Shown here: piece after piece, positions 1 through 11,670 of the stretch
How the letters are laid out: each line of letters opens with the position of its first letter
Position numbering within the stretch: the first letter of the stretch is position 1
Notes under the pieces: model-generated
Told to the model about the DNA's origin: nothing
The model's database searches: none
The model's input: the letters and a program-made list of their open reading frames with translations, nothing else
Assembly: GCF_963583255.1 (NCBI RefSeq)
Contig: NC_084811.1
Span: 19,797,742-19,861,741, forward strand
Length of the DNA: 64,000 nt
Origin: Pyrus communis
Taxonomy: Eukaryota; Streptophyta; Magnoliopsida; Rosales; Rosaceae
Direction of reading: 5' to 3'
Program-made: the position numbers and the translations under genes

Positions 1-75
1 CTCGGAATTTCAAGAAACTTTACAACCAATGCTCTACCAAGAACGATCCCTGACCGACTTGGCTCTGATACCAAT
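1..75 (-). mobile_element. Copia leader with primer binding site (cut by window edge)
   Basis: On the minus strand, 61-74 reads TTGGTATCAGAGCC, the initiator-Met tRNA primer site typical of plant Ty1/copia elements. It lies directly inside the LTR at 76-444. The body of the element continues to the left, outside the window. No coding sequence is visible in the 60 bases available. Confidence 0.7.
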
Positions 76-444
76 TGTTGAATAAGAAGAGTATCCAAGA
101 TAACTCTAATGATCCCAAGAAGAAGAAAATAGAGCACACTCTTAAAGAAAGCTCACAAAACAAACTAATTAGCAAAGCTTTTCTTATTTAGCTCTAGGCT
201 TTGTTTTTCCTTGGATGATATACAATGCTTGAGGACTTGGGTATTTATAGCAAACCAAATGAAAGCTACACCACACACTTACTTCACCTACAACATCCAC
301 CTACTTCACCTACAACCTCCACTTACTTCACCAACCTCACACACTTACTTCACCTACAACATCCACCTACTTCACCTACAACCTCCACTTACTTCACCAA
401 CCTCACACACTTACTTCACCTACAATTGACATTGATTCTCAACA
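76..444 (-). mobile_element. Copia 5' LTR, minus orientation
   Basis: The 369-bp LTR starts TGTTGA and ends TCAACA, a perfect 6-bp terminal inverted repeat. It adjoins a tRNA-Met primer site on its left, so it is the 5' LTR of a minus-strand copia element. It contains a three-copy tandem repeat (273-425). The partner LTR is outside the window, so age and target duplication cannot be judged; the outer flank is TAGCC. Confidence 0.75.
273..425. repeat. 66-bp tandem repeat inside LTR
   Basis: A 66-bp unit is present two full times plus a partial third. Each unit is itself built of short CTTCACCTACAAC-like modules. The small ORFs read through it are repeat artefacts. Confidence 0.85.
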
Positions 445-689
445 TAGCCTAGAAGCCTCCACGAGTAGGACTCTGATGTCTTCCCTGTGACAATCCCTGA
501 AAACCAACAGATAAAATTCCATGGCACTTTCAGGATTCACCTGAATACGCATAAGATGACTGGCCATCTAACTGAGCCTTCTTTCTCTGCTCTTTACTAT
601 TCATGCATCACGCTTCTCATTAAGCTCTGTTGTGCATGCATGATCGATCGCCTAGGGAAATGAAGGCAACCCCTTGACAAATAACAGAT
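445..689. other. Non-coding, probably gypsy-derived
   Basis: No ORF or structural signal was recognised. It lies between the copia LTR and a gypsy gag relic read on the minus strand and may be the far end of that relic. Confidence 0.3.
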
Positions 690-1345
690 TTCGAATACTT
701 ACCTTGAAGCCCCTAATTATCTTTTTTGATAACATATTTCAAATATTGGGCTTGAATCCCCTAATCAATTTCTTCACCTTCTTCTCTTCAGAGATAAGCT
801 GAGAGAAACAGTAAAGTTGAGTAAAATAGTGTCAATGCCCTGCTCAATAATAGCGAACTCTACCTCTAGCTCATCATGGAACGACTCTGGGAAGTACTGC
901 TCATAGAATACAGTCTAGAACCGTTCCCAAGTGATGGATCCCCTGGCCACCAATAAAGGACGAGTGATTTGCCACCATTCTTAGACCTAGCCCGTCAACA
1001 TATACGCAGCTAGGTCTATCTGCTCCTTGGGTGAACAACACAGAACAACGAAGACTCTAGCTATTTAATTGATCAAGGACTGAGCTGCCTACGGATTAGT
1101 ATTACCATCAAATGAAGGCAGCTTATGAGTATGGAACTCCCCATACAAAGACTTCTCCCTAGTAGAAGTCGCACGAACGTGACACTGCATTAGCTGGGCC
1201 AAATCCTCAATGGTCTAGAAAGCACCATCGGGGCCATTGTAGTCATGTTCAGCCTCCTGATCAATACTAAGAGCATCATCGTCCCAAACGACTGAATTGC
1301 ACCATGTGGAGCCGTCATAGTACGTTTGGTGCATGAAAGAAGTCA
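690..1345 (-). pseudogene. Ty3/gypsy gag relic
   Basis: Read on the minus strand, 780-940 translates to a capsid-like stretch with the motif FYEQYFPES followed by EFAIIEQGID. This is the hallmark of the Retrotrans_gag region of plant Ty3/gypsy elements. At least one in-frame stop interrupts it just before that motif, and no long ORF survives. A tRNA-Met primer site and LTR start follow at 1462-1483 in the expected order for a minus-strand element. The gene would have encoded the capsid that packages element RNA. It is dead. Confidence 0.65.
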
Positions 1346-1461
1346 ATGTAAGCATAAAAGCAAGATTCGAGAAACGAACTCACATGACCTACTTAAGATC
1401 TACTGCCCAACCTACCCAAGGCTTCCTCACTTTAAGGTAATGGAATAGGAACCTAAACATA

Positions 1462-2976
1462 AGCTCTGATACCACTAAAAGTTGTCATGCCCCGATCCCG
1501 ACATATAGATCGACACGTGACACAGGAACGTAGGGGACATGGTAACATACGTACAAGATTCATAATAAAATGTCATATGCAAACAAGTGACTTTCTCACC
1601 GGGCATACACTCATTCACACATATTTCTGAGTTAACATGTTTCACTTAAATGATCTCATTAAACATGACGCCATATGCTTGCTTGTCCACCTAACTCACT
1701 ATCAATATCAAGTAATTCCTTGAATCAAAACTTCTTTTGATAGGTTGTAACGGGGCTAAGGGTTATAGGCTAATGAAAGAAAGTATATGTAATTTAAATT
1801 TTTTGAGAAAGTATACATTAGAGGCCTTCCAACATCAATACCACACGCTCCCCACCCCCCCCCCCCCCAACAAAAAAACAATAAATTGAAAGCAAATAAA
1901 AAAACCAATATCACTTGGTACTCCCCCATCTCAACTTCAAATGGAAATTTATGTTTTGCATCCAAAAACTATTCCTCTAAACTATACAATTCCATTCTCA
2001 AGCTTACTTATGACAACATTGAATCTTAGGAATAAAAGTAAGCTTGTGCATAGCACATTTTCAACATCTTAACACTCTCCATTGTTTTTTTGTTCTTTTT
2101 GAATGAAATGAATGAAGCTCATACTACCCAATGACAGTAGCCTGCATATTTTTAATCATTTTTTGTTTTTTAATCATGTTCAAATCTACAAAGCTACATC
2201 ACCCCTCAAATTCACATTTCATTGTAATACACATGTTCCCTCCATTTTTCTGTATAAACAAAACCCTCAAATGCATAACCTATGTAATACTTTCTCAAAA
2301 CAACAAGGGATCGATATATGTATACGGGCTCAACTCCAATATCGGAGCATGGTAAGGAGATGTGGCTAATAAAGAAAATGCTTAATTTAAAGCTCAAAGG
2401 GCGGCGAGGGTAAAATTAGCATATAAGGTAGGCACGAAAGGCTCTAACGATCCAAAAATGGCCTATATCCCTTTCAAGTTATTACATGAATTGATGAATG
2501 AATCAAGAGGTAAAAAGCAAGTTCTAAAGTTACATGTAAAAATGAGATCAAACGCACAAGAATAAATATGATTGATGCATGATAGTTCAATCATATTAGG
2601 CTCAAAAGCTCACTAGGGTACATTAGATCACTAAATTTACATATGAAGCACTAAGTCATGCTCTAGTTTCACATTAACAAGGCTATGTGCGTTCGTGTTT
2701 CAAGGACGATCCAACATGTACAAAGCTAACAAAGGAATAAGGAGTTTCACTTACAACATGCTTACTACTTTCTCAATCACCATCGTTTGAATTCAATCCA
2801 ATCATATCATTGAGTCAGGAAACTAACAAAAATCTAAAACAAAACAATGATTTTTGGATTTTCAAACTTTTAGACCTTTTTTCTTTTTAAATTTTCTGAT
2901 TTTGTCTTTAGTACTAAGAATAAAACTAGCTTATGGAAAAGGAACAAAAATCAACCCAATTAAGTCAAAATTCCAA
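1462..2976 (-). mobile_element. Gypsy primer site and start of its 5' LTR; right end unresolved
   Basis: Minus strand 1462-1475 contains TGGTATCAGAGCTT, a tRNA-Met primer site. Seven bases further right, at 1483, an LTR begins TGTCATGCCCCGATCCC, a typical gypsy LTR start. I could not place its other end: the sequence continues as non-coding, AT-rich DNA with a poly-C run at about 1855-1868. Part of 2380-2480 resembles the internal non-coding DNA of the array at 47.6-61.7 kb, so more than one element may be merged here. Confidence 0.45.
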
Positions 2977-5918
2977 TGCTCGCAAGTGTATGAATGGTAG
3001 TATAATATAGTAGGCAAGCACAAGATCATTGCAACTAAGATTGATACAATTCTAATTATCTCTATTCAAATTGCACTTGAATTGTAATAGAAAAATTGTT
3101 GATTGGAGAAAGAATTTTGAATGGTGATTGTAACTGAAAATAAAATGAACTTAACTAAGTGATGGCAACAACAAAGAAAACAAATTTTAATTCAATTGCG
3201 AAAGGCACAAGAGCATATGATTCACTATAACCAATCCTCCTCAATTCCAACAGTTAATTATTAATGAATATACATCCAACTTGATGGTCTAGTTCCTCTA
3301 ATTCATATAGTATCCAAGGCATCTAGATTACCATGTAGACTCATATATGTTAATAACCTATGGCATCTAGATTAATAAACACACAAAAGTTCATTAACAA
3401 TTTGGGAACTAACTAAGGGACCGCATGAAACCTAGTGTATGGCATCTACATCAAGGAATTCATGGTATCATTTGCAAGAAGCTTAAGCCTGAATTAACAA
3501 CAAGGTATCTGTGTTAACTCGCATCACATACACTCAATTCCAACCAAAGTGGTAGCTAATCAAAAGGATTAAAATCAAGTTCATACGGACAACAAAATGA
3601 TACTCAAGGGAATGTAAATTCGTAAATAATTAAACTAAAACGTTAAGCAATCATGGTTAGGCTACATCGTAGCCCTAGCGAAATGAAATTAGTTCCGAAA
3701 CATAATCAAAATTGTTACTAAATCCATAAGAAAATAAGAAGAAATTTTAGTTTAGAAAAAGCCTGAAAAATCCCTTGCTTTGCCACACCTCTAGTCTGCC
3801 TTCTTCTCACACTACTTGCCTTGTTTCCCTTCTTGAATGATGATCAGGTTGGTTCTTTGATTCTGCCAAAAGCCCAATTAATTGTGTCCATCCATTCCTT
3901 TTTCATAACCGACAACAACCCAATTGATAAAAAAATAGATGATAAGCTCTTCAATTCCTTATGGCCACTAAATATATTAAACAAACCTTGATTAATATTG
4001 AATCTCTTGAGTTTACACGGTGCTGATTATTCCCATGTTGCCTTTTTTTTATTCTTCGCTTAATTCAAACAGATTTCATCCAAGTTCTTATCCACCATGG
4101 TTGAAAGTAAGCAAACTCCCATTGCAATCGAACGGACTGTGTAACCAAGTATCCCAAATTTGTGCTCTTGTCAAAGACCCATGAATTAGAAGCTGATTTG
4201 AATTGGTGATTCACCATCATTCTCTAATTTTTTTTCTCGGATGAAATCTTTTTTCCTCTATTGCTATAAGGTGTCGGCTAGGGCTGGGCATGGGCCAAGC
4301 CAAGCCTAAATGTGGAGGAACCTAGCCCTACCCATTTTAAAATGTGACAGGCCAAGCCAGGTAGAAGGATTTTGAGTTTAGGAACCATACCTAACCTGGC
4401 CTGTTAGAAACAGGCCGGTTCAGGATGGGTCCACGGGTCCAATTACTTTTTTTACGGTTTTGGAACAGCGCTGAAGCAGAAGTAAATCCAACCATTTTAG
4501 ACACTCATTTACAGTTTGCACTACTCAGAACACAGAAAAATAAATCCTACAAGCATTTGTGCAGTGCATGTGTTTAAACACAACCAAATCAATGTATATA
4601 CTCCACACATGTTAATGATTCTTCCATGCATGTCTCGAAATAAGCAAATCATGAAATCTCATATCCATAGTTTCTAATAGAACCCATTACTCTTACACAC
4701 AAAACTACATCAAATCAATCTCACAAATAACCAAATTGTTCAAATCGGCAAATCGAACAAGAGACGTCGTCTTACTCATGGATCCAAGACTTCTACCCTC
4801 ACCATTACAAATTACACCAGTTGATGAATCAAAACAAAATTAGAAACCAACAAAATTCCTAAATAAAAAACCCACATAATTCCTAAATCAATCAAAAAGC
4901 TTATGCAAAAATCCTAAATTCCAAAATCAGAAACCCTAATTCATAAATTACCTAGGGATTTGCTGGATGATGGTGGTGTTCTCGACGACGAGGACAATGG
5001 TGATGGTGGCTGGCTGTTGTGATGTCAACACAGTCGAGGTGGACTCAATCACTACGGGTGGGAGAGAGAATGAAAAAGTGTGGAGAGTCAATGTACCGTG
5101 TACGGAGATGGGAGCCTAGGCTCGAGATTGAGGTCTAGGAGGAGAAAGGAAATGAGATTCAAAGGAGGAGAGATCGAGGGAGGAGACTCGGAGTGGTGTC
5201 GGAGAGATCGAGGGTGAGAAGAGAGTTAACAACTAAGTAAATGGGTAGAGAGATAGATGGTTATTCATTTAGGTAAGCAATGAACGGTCTGGGCCGAGGG
5301 CCTATTTTCTCCAATTTTTAGAACCGACCCACCCCGTTATTTACAAGGAGCCAGCTTGCCCTGCCCCGTTTTGCATTTATAATTTTTGGACCGACCTTAT
5401 ACCCGCCATAAACCGCATGGATCCGTCTCGACCCGTGGGTCCAGGACCCGTTTGCCTACCTCTAGTATTGGCCGCTATGGCTCCAAAAAGAATGGATGAA
5501 AGATGGACTTGCCTTTCTCGTGTCGGTTTGAATGAAAGGAATGCCAACCATTGTAACAGTCACGTCCTAGATTAAAGGATAAGGAAAAATCCTTTTGTCA
5601 AACAAATGCTCTAATTCTCTCTGAATTTGCCATCCTGCATAACATTTACATGTATAAATGTATCACAACATGGACAATATGCCAACATACAAATGGTTCA
5701 CTAATTCAATCAATTGGTAATAGAAACAATTTCCAAACCAAACAAAGATCCAACAAACACATGTGACTAAAAATTAAAGAAAATGATAGGAACTTTTTCA
5801 TCTTACTAATTTAGCTATCAAATCACAACACCATGAAATTTCTTTCATTTAAGTCCAACATGTTACAAGAAAAATGTAACTTTTTAGACAAAATAAGTAG
5901 TACAATTTTCGCTCATCA
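2977..5918 (-). mobile_element. Old long LTR related to the 47.6-61.7 kb array, split by a hAT-type element
   Basis: It begins TGCTCGCAAG and ends GCTCATCA. Just to its right is a minus-strand polypurine tract (AAGTACCCCCTCCCCC on the plus strand) followed by a 'TAGTCCCCGAGTAAAA' motif. The LTRs of the 47.6-61.7 kb array have a parallel arrangement. Both also share a region of spaced 'GGCATCTAGATTA' or 'GGAATACGCAT' repeats. About 1.75 kb remains once the insertion at 4271-5464 is discounted. The left boundary is tentative. Confidence 0.4.
4279..5464. mobile_element. Non-autonomous hAT-type element
   Basis: The left end reads TAGGGCTGGGCATGGG and the right end, inverted, TAGAGGTAGGCAAACGGG, an imperfect terminal inverted repeat of the TAGGG(C/G)TGGGCA type found in plant hAT elements. 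It is flanked by 8-bp duplications GTGTCGGC (4271-4278) and GTATTGGC (5465-5472), matching at 6 of 8 positions. The 1186-bp interior encodes no transposase. Both ends are rich in GGGCC/ACCCG words, as is common near hAT termini. Confidence 0.65.
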
Positions 5919-6164
5919 AGTACCCCCTCCCCCAACTTACATTTTTCTAGTCCCCGAGTAAAAGAAACAAAAACATGAAAATATAATAGCACGGAAAACG
6001 TTAGCCTCCCCCTATGTGACCCTCAAAGAATCTTAATCAAGAGTTCACAATAATCAAGAATTTTCATAAGCACAAAGAAAGCGAAACAACCATATTCCAA
6101 GTGTTAGCAAAAATAAATTTCATTCATCCTTGAAGTGTAGTGTGATATAGGCTATTCAATGTCA
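5919..6164 (-). other. Polypurine tract and non-coding stub of the old LTR element
   Basis: It holds the minus-strand polypurine tract next to the LTR and AT-rich DNA. It ends where the truncated copia coding region starts. Confidence 0.35.
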
Positions 6165-7984
6165 ACAGTCAAAAAGTCATAATCTCTAGGGATGTTGTAT
6201 TTGATGAAAGAGCTAAATGGAGTTGGGAAAATAGCACCGAAGTACATCTCTATGTGCCTCTTGATGAATAACACTTTAATTCAATGGAGTATCAAGATCA
6301 GAAAGAATTTGATATGGTCCCTGAATCTCAAACACCAACTCAATCCCCACTTTCCTCTTCAGCATCAACACCTCAATGTTCAAGTGGAAATTCTTAGATT
6401 ACAAACTCACTACAATTTACTCCAAGTTGAGGAGCTTGAATGAAATATATACTTCCTGCAATTTCTGTGTTCTAGAACCAGAAACTTTTGGATAAGCTAA
6501 ATGTGATTTGGCATGGCATAAAGCAATGGAGGAATAAATTGCAGTTATTGAAAAGAACTCAACTTGGGAGTTGGTCAACATACCAAGTGACAAACCTGTC
6601 ATTGGTGTTAAGTGGGTATATAAGACCAAACTCAACCTAGATGGATCTGTGACTTGTTGCCAAAGGGTACTCACAGCAACCTGGAGTTGATTTCAATGAA
6701 ACATTTGCCCCGGTGGCAAGGTCAGACACTATTAGGACTTTAATATCTTTGGCAGCATAGAAAGATTGGAAATTGTTCCAATTGGATGTAAAATCAACTT
6801 TTTTGAATGAAGTGCTAGAAGAAGGGTTCTATGTTTAACAACTAGATGGTTTCCAAGTCTAAAATGCAAAAGGAAAGGTCTATAGATTGAAGAAGCTAAA
6901 GCAAGCACCTAGAGCATGGTACGGTGATATAGACTTTTACTTTCACCAAAAATAGGTTCCACAAAAGCTCTAGTGAAGCTACCTTGTATGCCAAGAAACA
7001 AGGAAACTCAAATATTCTCATTGTATTTGTGTATGTTGATGATGTGGTATTTACAGGTAACAATGAAGAAATGCTCAACAAGTTTAAGCATGATATAATG
7101 AACCATTATGAAATGTCTGATTTAGGGTTACTGCATCATTTTCTTGGCATTGGTGTTCTACAAAATGATAGTGGGATTTTCATTCACCAAATGAAGTATG
7201 CAAAGACTCCGTTGGAGAAATTTGGTCTAAAGGACTGCAAATATATTTGCACACCTTTGGTTGCAAATGCACAGTTAAGCCAAGATGATGGAACTGAATC
7301 TGTGGATCAAAGTCTATATAGAAGCATTGTGGGCAGTTTACTGTACCTAACAGCAACAAGACCTAACATTATGTATGCTACAAGTCTACTCTCTAGGTTC
7401 ATGCATTATTCCACAAAAACTCACCTAGGAACTACAAAGAAGGTTCTGAGATATGTGCAAGGCACAATTGATTATGGGATCCACTATGAGAAAGGACAAT
7501 CCTCAATTCTAATTGGATTCTATGATAGTGATTGGGGAAACAGTGAAGATGATTCAAAGAGCACCTCAGGGTATGCATTTTCCTTTGGATCTAGTTCTTT
7601 CTCATGGGCTTTTATTAAGCAACAAACTATTGCATTGTCTATTGCAAAAGCTAAGTATGTAGCTGCTGCAGAAGCAACCTCTTAAACCATTTGGCTTATA
7701 TTTGTGTTGAAAGATTTTGGTGAGGTTTAATTGGAAGCTACACCACTACTGATGTGTGATAACACATCAGAAATTACAATGACCAAGAATCCTGTATTTC
7801 ATCACAAGACAAGGCACTTCAAAAGAAGGTATCATTTCATCAGAGATACTTTGTAGCAAAATGTGATTCAACTGCTATATTGCAAAACTGAAGATCAAGT
7901 AGCTAATATCTTCACCAAACTACTGCTTAGAGAGAGGTTTACATACCCCAGAGGATTGCTAAGAATCAAGTCTAGAAATAGCTT
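6165..7984 (+). pseudogene. Ty1/copia pol relic (integrase C-terminus, RT, RNase H)
   Basis: The 5' half of the element is missing. The remaining frame order is: the integrase C-terminal end (ISRDVVFDE at about 6180), then the RT start (WVYKTKLNLDGS at about 6614; [13 protein letters not shown] at about 6686), then the RT catalytic core VYVDDVVFTG (about 7030), then RNase H ending near 7940. The longest open piece is 6984-7685 (233 codons). Stops and frameshifts occur throughout, and the segment between the two early RT motifs is missing. In RNase H the usual AEAEY reads AKAKY, so a catalytic acidic residue is gone. It is followed by a polypurine tract (7985-7993) and a 3' LTR. Confidence 0.85.
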
Positions 7985-7993
7985 AAAGGGGAG

Positions 7994-8376
7994 TGTTGAA
8001 ACGTAAGATATGTTGCAAACTTGAAGGTTCGAAGACAAGACCAAAGGGACTTAAAGCTACAATGGCTAGTTTTAGGTTTTAAAAGTAACAGCTAGTTTTA
8101 TGAAGTAATGAAGCACAGGATCCTAGTTTCGAAAGAACAGATGAAGGACTAGGATTAAAACTAGTGTAGGGATGTGATTCATATATCCAGCTGTCCATCT
8201 TAAGGACTTGTACTATTTATAATACCTGCAGATAAAGAATGAAGAATGTTTTTGAAAATGAGGTTGAATGAAATCATAGTGGTGCTGCCATGTTCTGCAG
8301 ATTGACAATCTTGAAATTCCTTTTGTTCTTCCTTATTCTTGTTCCTAATTATTCCCTAAACATCCAAATTATAACA
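7994..8376 (+). mobile_element. Copia 3' LTR
   Basis: The 383-bp LTR starts TGTTGAAACG directly after the polypurine tract AAAGGGGAG and ends ATTATAACA. The 5' LTR is absent, so this element is 5'-truncated. The next 215 bases hold nothing recognisable. Confidence 0.7.
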
Positions 8377-8593
8377 ACTTATAGTGTAATCTAGGGTTTA
8401 GGGCAAAGGGAGCAAACAAAATGCATATGTTGTAGGGTTTCTTTGTCGTTTGGATGGATATGCAATAAAGTGTTGTTGTAGGTTTAAGACGCCACACACA
8501 GGTAACAAAACATTAGTCACCAAAGAAAATATCATTGCTAGCTAAGGACCAACTAGTTAAAGAAAGGTCATACAAAGTACCACTGATTGCCAC

Positions 8594-8697
8594 TTAGTAC
8601 TATAGTCTAGTGGTATTTCTCTTCACACTTGTAAGTGAAAGGTCTTAGGTCCGATTCTCGCCAAAGGCGAATTTGAACCACATTATTGCTAGCCAGT
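8594..8697 (+). mobile_element. tRNA-derived SINE, 3'-truncated
   Basis: It contains a pol III A-box-like TAGTCTAGTGG (8603-8613) and B-box-like GGTCCGATTC (8648-8657), about 35 bases apart as in tRNA genes. Related copies lie at 31.0, 32.4 and 32.8 kb. This copy stops before the 3' region present in the others. It is not a tRNA gene, because no cloverleaf can be drawn. Confidence 0.6.
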
Positions 8698-9871
8698 GGC
8701 GAAACTACACAGGGGCAAAGAGAGGCGATTGCCCCTTCCTTCGTCAGAAATCAAGCCTAGAAGCGGTTGTTCCGCCCCTCTGGTCTAACTGGAAGTGATT
8801 GCTACTTAGCCTACTATCTGGTTTTCTAAGTTTCTATTGCTGTTGTGCAGCAGTGTTTTAATTTTTTTGGAAAATCCTTAAGTTAAACAGTGTTGTTTCG
8901 TTTAGTGTTTAAAAGAATTTTAAATATTCCTTAAGCAAATACCCCCTGTTTCATTTAGTTGAATAAAAAAAAAAAAATTAAAGTGGGGATTACCGGTCCC
9001 GCCTTACCTCTGAAAGCATAGAGGTACATGTGCCGCCCACCCCCCCCCCCACCCCCGGGTCTCCCCATTTTTAATTAATTTCTAAATTTATATTATTCCT
9101 AACCCTAATTAATTAATTAATAACGAATTCCATTTAATTAGTATAGAATCATATAGTAACACACTAATATAGTTATTGTCTATATATATGAATCCTATGA
9201 ATGATTATTGATAAATGAAATTGTTTTTTTTAGAGTAAAAATTGAATTCTTGATTATTGATTAATTAATTATTAATATTGATTGAATTTGTTTCTTGAAT
9301 AATTGATATGATTATTGGTATTGATTAATTGAATTATTGGTTTAATTAGTTAGTAGTTATATAGTATATCTTACTGTAGGATTAAGAGTGTAATTTTTTT
9401 TTTCACACTATACAGTTACATAATGGAACGATATAATAAGAAACAATGCTTAAATCCTCTTTCAAATATTCCAGGCAGTGCTCCTTTGAATATTCCGATA
9501 GTTCTCCTTCGAATATTCCGATAATTCTCATTCGAATATTCCAAGTAGTCCTCCTTTCCATTATTTGTATTGATAGATTATGGACGATATTACTATGTAA
9601 AAAGATTTGGTTGTTGCCTTTTTTTTAACGTTGTACCCTTTTAAATTCTCACTAAGTTCACCCCCTCCTTCTTAATGTAGATAATATCGTTTGTTAAAAA
9701 AAAAAAAAAAAAAATACCACATACTTACGACGACAACTATGAATATCCCTTCTCTAATAAATGATTAAGGCTGCCCCTAACTAAATTCATCTAAATTCAT
9801 TCCTGTCAAGGTCATGAAGGAGTTGAATATATACCACTTGCTTCGGGGTTGGACTTGAACCTGGGTACTTT
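8698..9871. other. AT-rich transposon-like DNA without a gene
   Basis: The left edge carries a GTGGCGAAACTACACAGG and GGCGATTGCCCC motif seen at ends of some plant DNA transposons, but I found no matching right end. A loose roughly 27-bp tandem repeat of TCGAATATTCC type lies at 9455-9560. Poly-C (about 9038-9052) and poly-A (9696-9714) runs are present. Confidence 0.3.
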
Positions 9872-9963
9872 GATTTGATTGCTGACTTGGAGACGAGAGC
9901 AAGTGTGCTTAATTAACGATTTGATTGCTGACTTGGAGACGAGAGCAAGTGTGCTTAATTAAC
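9872..9963. repeat. 46-bp exact tandem duplication
   Basis: The unit starting GATTTGATTGCTGACTTGG occurs twice head to tail with no visible difference, so the duplication is recent. It overlaps no gene. Confidence 0.9.
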
Positions 9964-10270
9964 GCTTGTTACTGTGAAAAGAAAAGAAAATAGATTGATG
10001 CGAAAAATAGACAAACTGACTAAACAAGCTTTCACTAAAAGGCATTCTTAAAATTCCTTATAAAATATATGATTTTATGTTTCAGTGATTGTTTTTCCTT
10101 GTTACATGCCAGTGAGTAGTCCAAAAAATTAACAGTTACACATTATAAATAGGGTTCTTCTAATGGATCTTTGCAATAGTTAAATTTTTTTATAAAACAC
10201 TAGTGAGACGTAGAATTGTAGCCGGACTTTTCTTTTTGATAATTTTAATTTTATCCTTAAATCCTATTTA
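9964..10270. other. Intergenic DNA
   Basis: Nothing was recognised between the tandem duplication and the MITE. Confidence 0.3.
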
Positions 10271-10766
10271 GAGTAAATTATAGCAATGATCCCTTAACTT
10301 TAACTCAATTGGAGCAATGGTCCCTCAATTAAAAATCTAATACTATTGGTCTCTCAACTCATCAAAACGTGCAACTATGGCCCCTCAACTAAAAATCTAT
10401 TACCATTGTTCCCTCAACTTTAATCCAATTCGAGCAATAGTCCCTCAACTTTAACCCAATTCGAGCAATGGTCCCTCAACTTTAACCTAATTGTAGCAAT
10501 GGTCCTTCCAACATAACTTGTTTTGATAAAATTCTGACGAAGTTGATGAAAATGACCATAGCTACATATTTTGATGAGTTGAGGGACCCCAATTGTAGCA
10601 ATGGTCATTCAAACATAACTCATTTTGACAAAATTTTTACGAAGTTGATAAAAATGACCATAGCTACACTTTTGATGAGTTAAGGGACCAATGGTAAATA
10701 ATTTTTAGTTAAGGGACCACTACTCCAATTTGATTAAAATTAAGGGACTATTACTACAATTTACTC
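10271..10766. mobile_element. MITE with TA target duplication (496 bp)
   Basis: The ends are inverted copies: the left starts GAGTAAATTATAGCAATG and the right, inverted, starts GAGTAAATTGTAGTAATAG, with similarity continuing for about 35 bases. The element is bordered by TA on both sides, as for Tc1/mariner-type insertions. The interior is a run of GGTCCCTCAACTTTAA modules in both orientations. It has no coding capacity. Confidence 0.75.
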
Positions 10767-11417
10767 TAATTAAGCTGGCCCCTAGAGAAAAAGTATGCAC
10801 GTTGGACTTGACCATAATTTTGATATAATTATAACTTCTTGGATTTGTTAGGCTTATTCGTGTCCTAGTGGCAAAACAAGACGGCAACGCGGAATTCAAA
10901 TTAGACGTCCAATTTGAATTGTCCATGGAAATTGTTCAAAGTATATTTATAAGGACCAGGAAATTATGAATCCATGATACTGTTGATAGTGTCGTATATT
11001 TCACTTTATTAATAATTAACTAAATACTGTATAAAAGACATTTATCGAGTAGCATAATTTTTGGATAATGAAATACTAAACTTATAAAGAATTTTACAAA
11101 AACCTCGCTAAAATTTGTTACAGGATCCTCGGGAAGGAGGCTGCTGTAAATTCCATCCACAAGTCCATGGTGCAAGTATACTCCAATAAGTTAACAAGTA
11201 GCAGTAATTATATTTATTTTTGAAGTAATATTCTAACTGAACACACACACACACACACACATGTGTGTGTATACACATACATACATATATATATATATAT
11301 ATGCAAGTTGTAATAAATATTGTTATCCTGTGAAATCACTTAATTTCCGTGGAATCACATGTATGGACCCGTGACTCAGCTACGTCTATGGTTCTTCTGA
11401 TGAGTCTCTGAATGGAT
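10767..11417. other. Upstream region of GH17 gene 1 with microsatellites
   Basis: It contains (AC)n/(GT)n and (AT)n simple repeats at about 11241-11302. No other element was recognised. The proximal promoter of the downstream gene is expected here. Confidence 0.5.
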
Positions 11418-11425
11418 TATATATA
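11418..11425 (+). promoter_or_regulatory. TATA box of GH17 gene 1
   Basis: TATATATA lies 97 bases upstream of the chosen ATG. This would place transcription start near 11450 and leave a 5' leader of roughly 65 bases. It argues against using a start at 11431, which would lie at or before the start of the transcript. Confidence 0.6.
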
Positions 11426-11514
11426 GAGAATTGGGCACCACAGAAGTTGTAGAGGCAACCTCTTACTTTCTAATCAGTTTCTTTCATTTTTCTTCCCTTT
11501 CGCTCCTTTCCACA

Positions 11515-11633
11515 ATGTCTAAGTCCCATTTAGTTGCGAAAAGCCCCTCCAGGGTTTCCATTCTGCTACTTCTCGGACTGCTAATGGCTACCCTTACCAC
11601 AACTGGTCTCTCTCTCTCTCTCTCTCTCTCTGT

Positions 11634-11670
<37 letters not shown>

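Noticed and set aside
273..425. CRISPR-like spaced repeats
   Set aside because: The 66-bp tandem has no unique spacers and lies within a plant LTR.
6192..6674. Small ORFs at 6192-6443 (+) and 6417-6674 (-) as genes
   Set aside because: They are other-frame readings of the copia integrase and RT relic.
8603..8657. tRNA gene
   Set aside because: A and B boxes are present but no acceptor or anticodon stems form, and dispersed copies with target duplications show it is a SINE.
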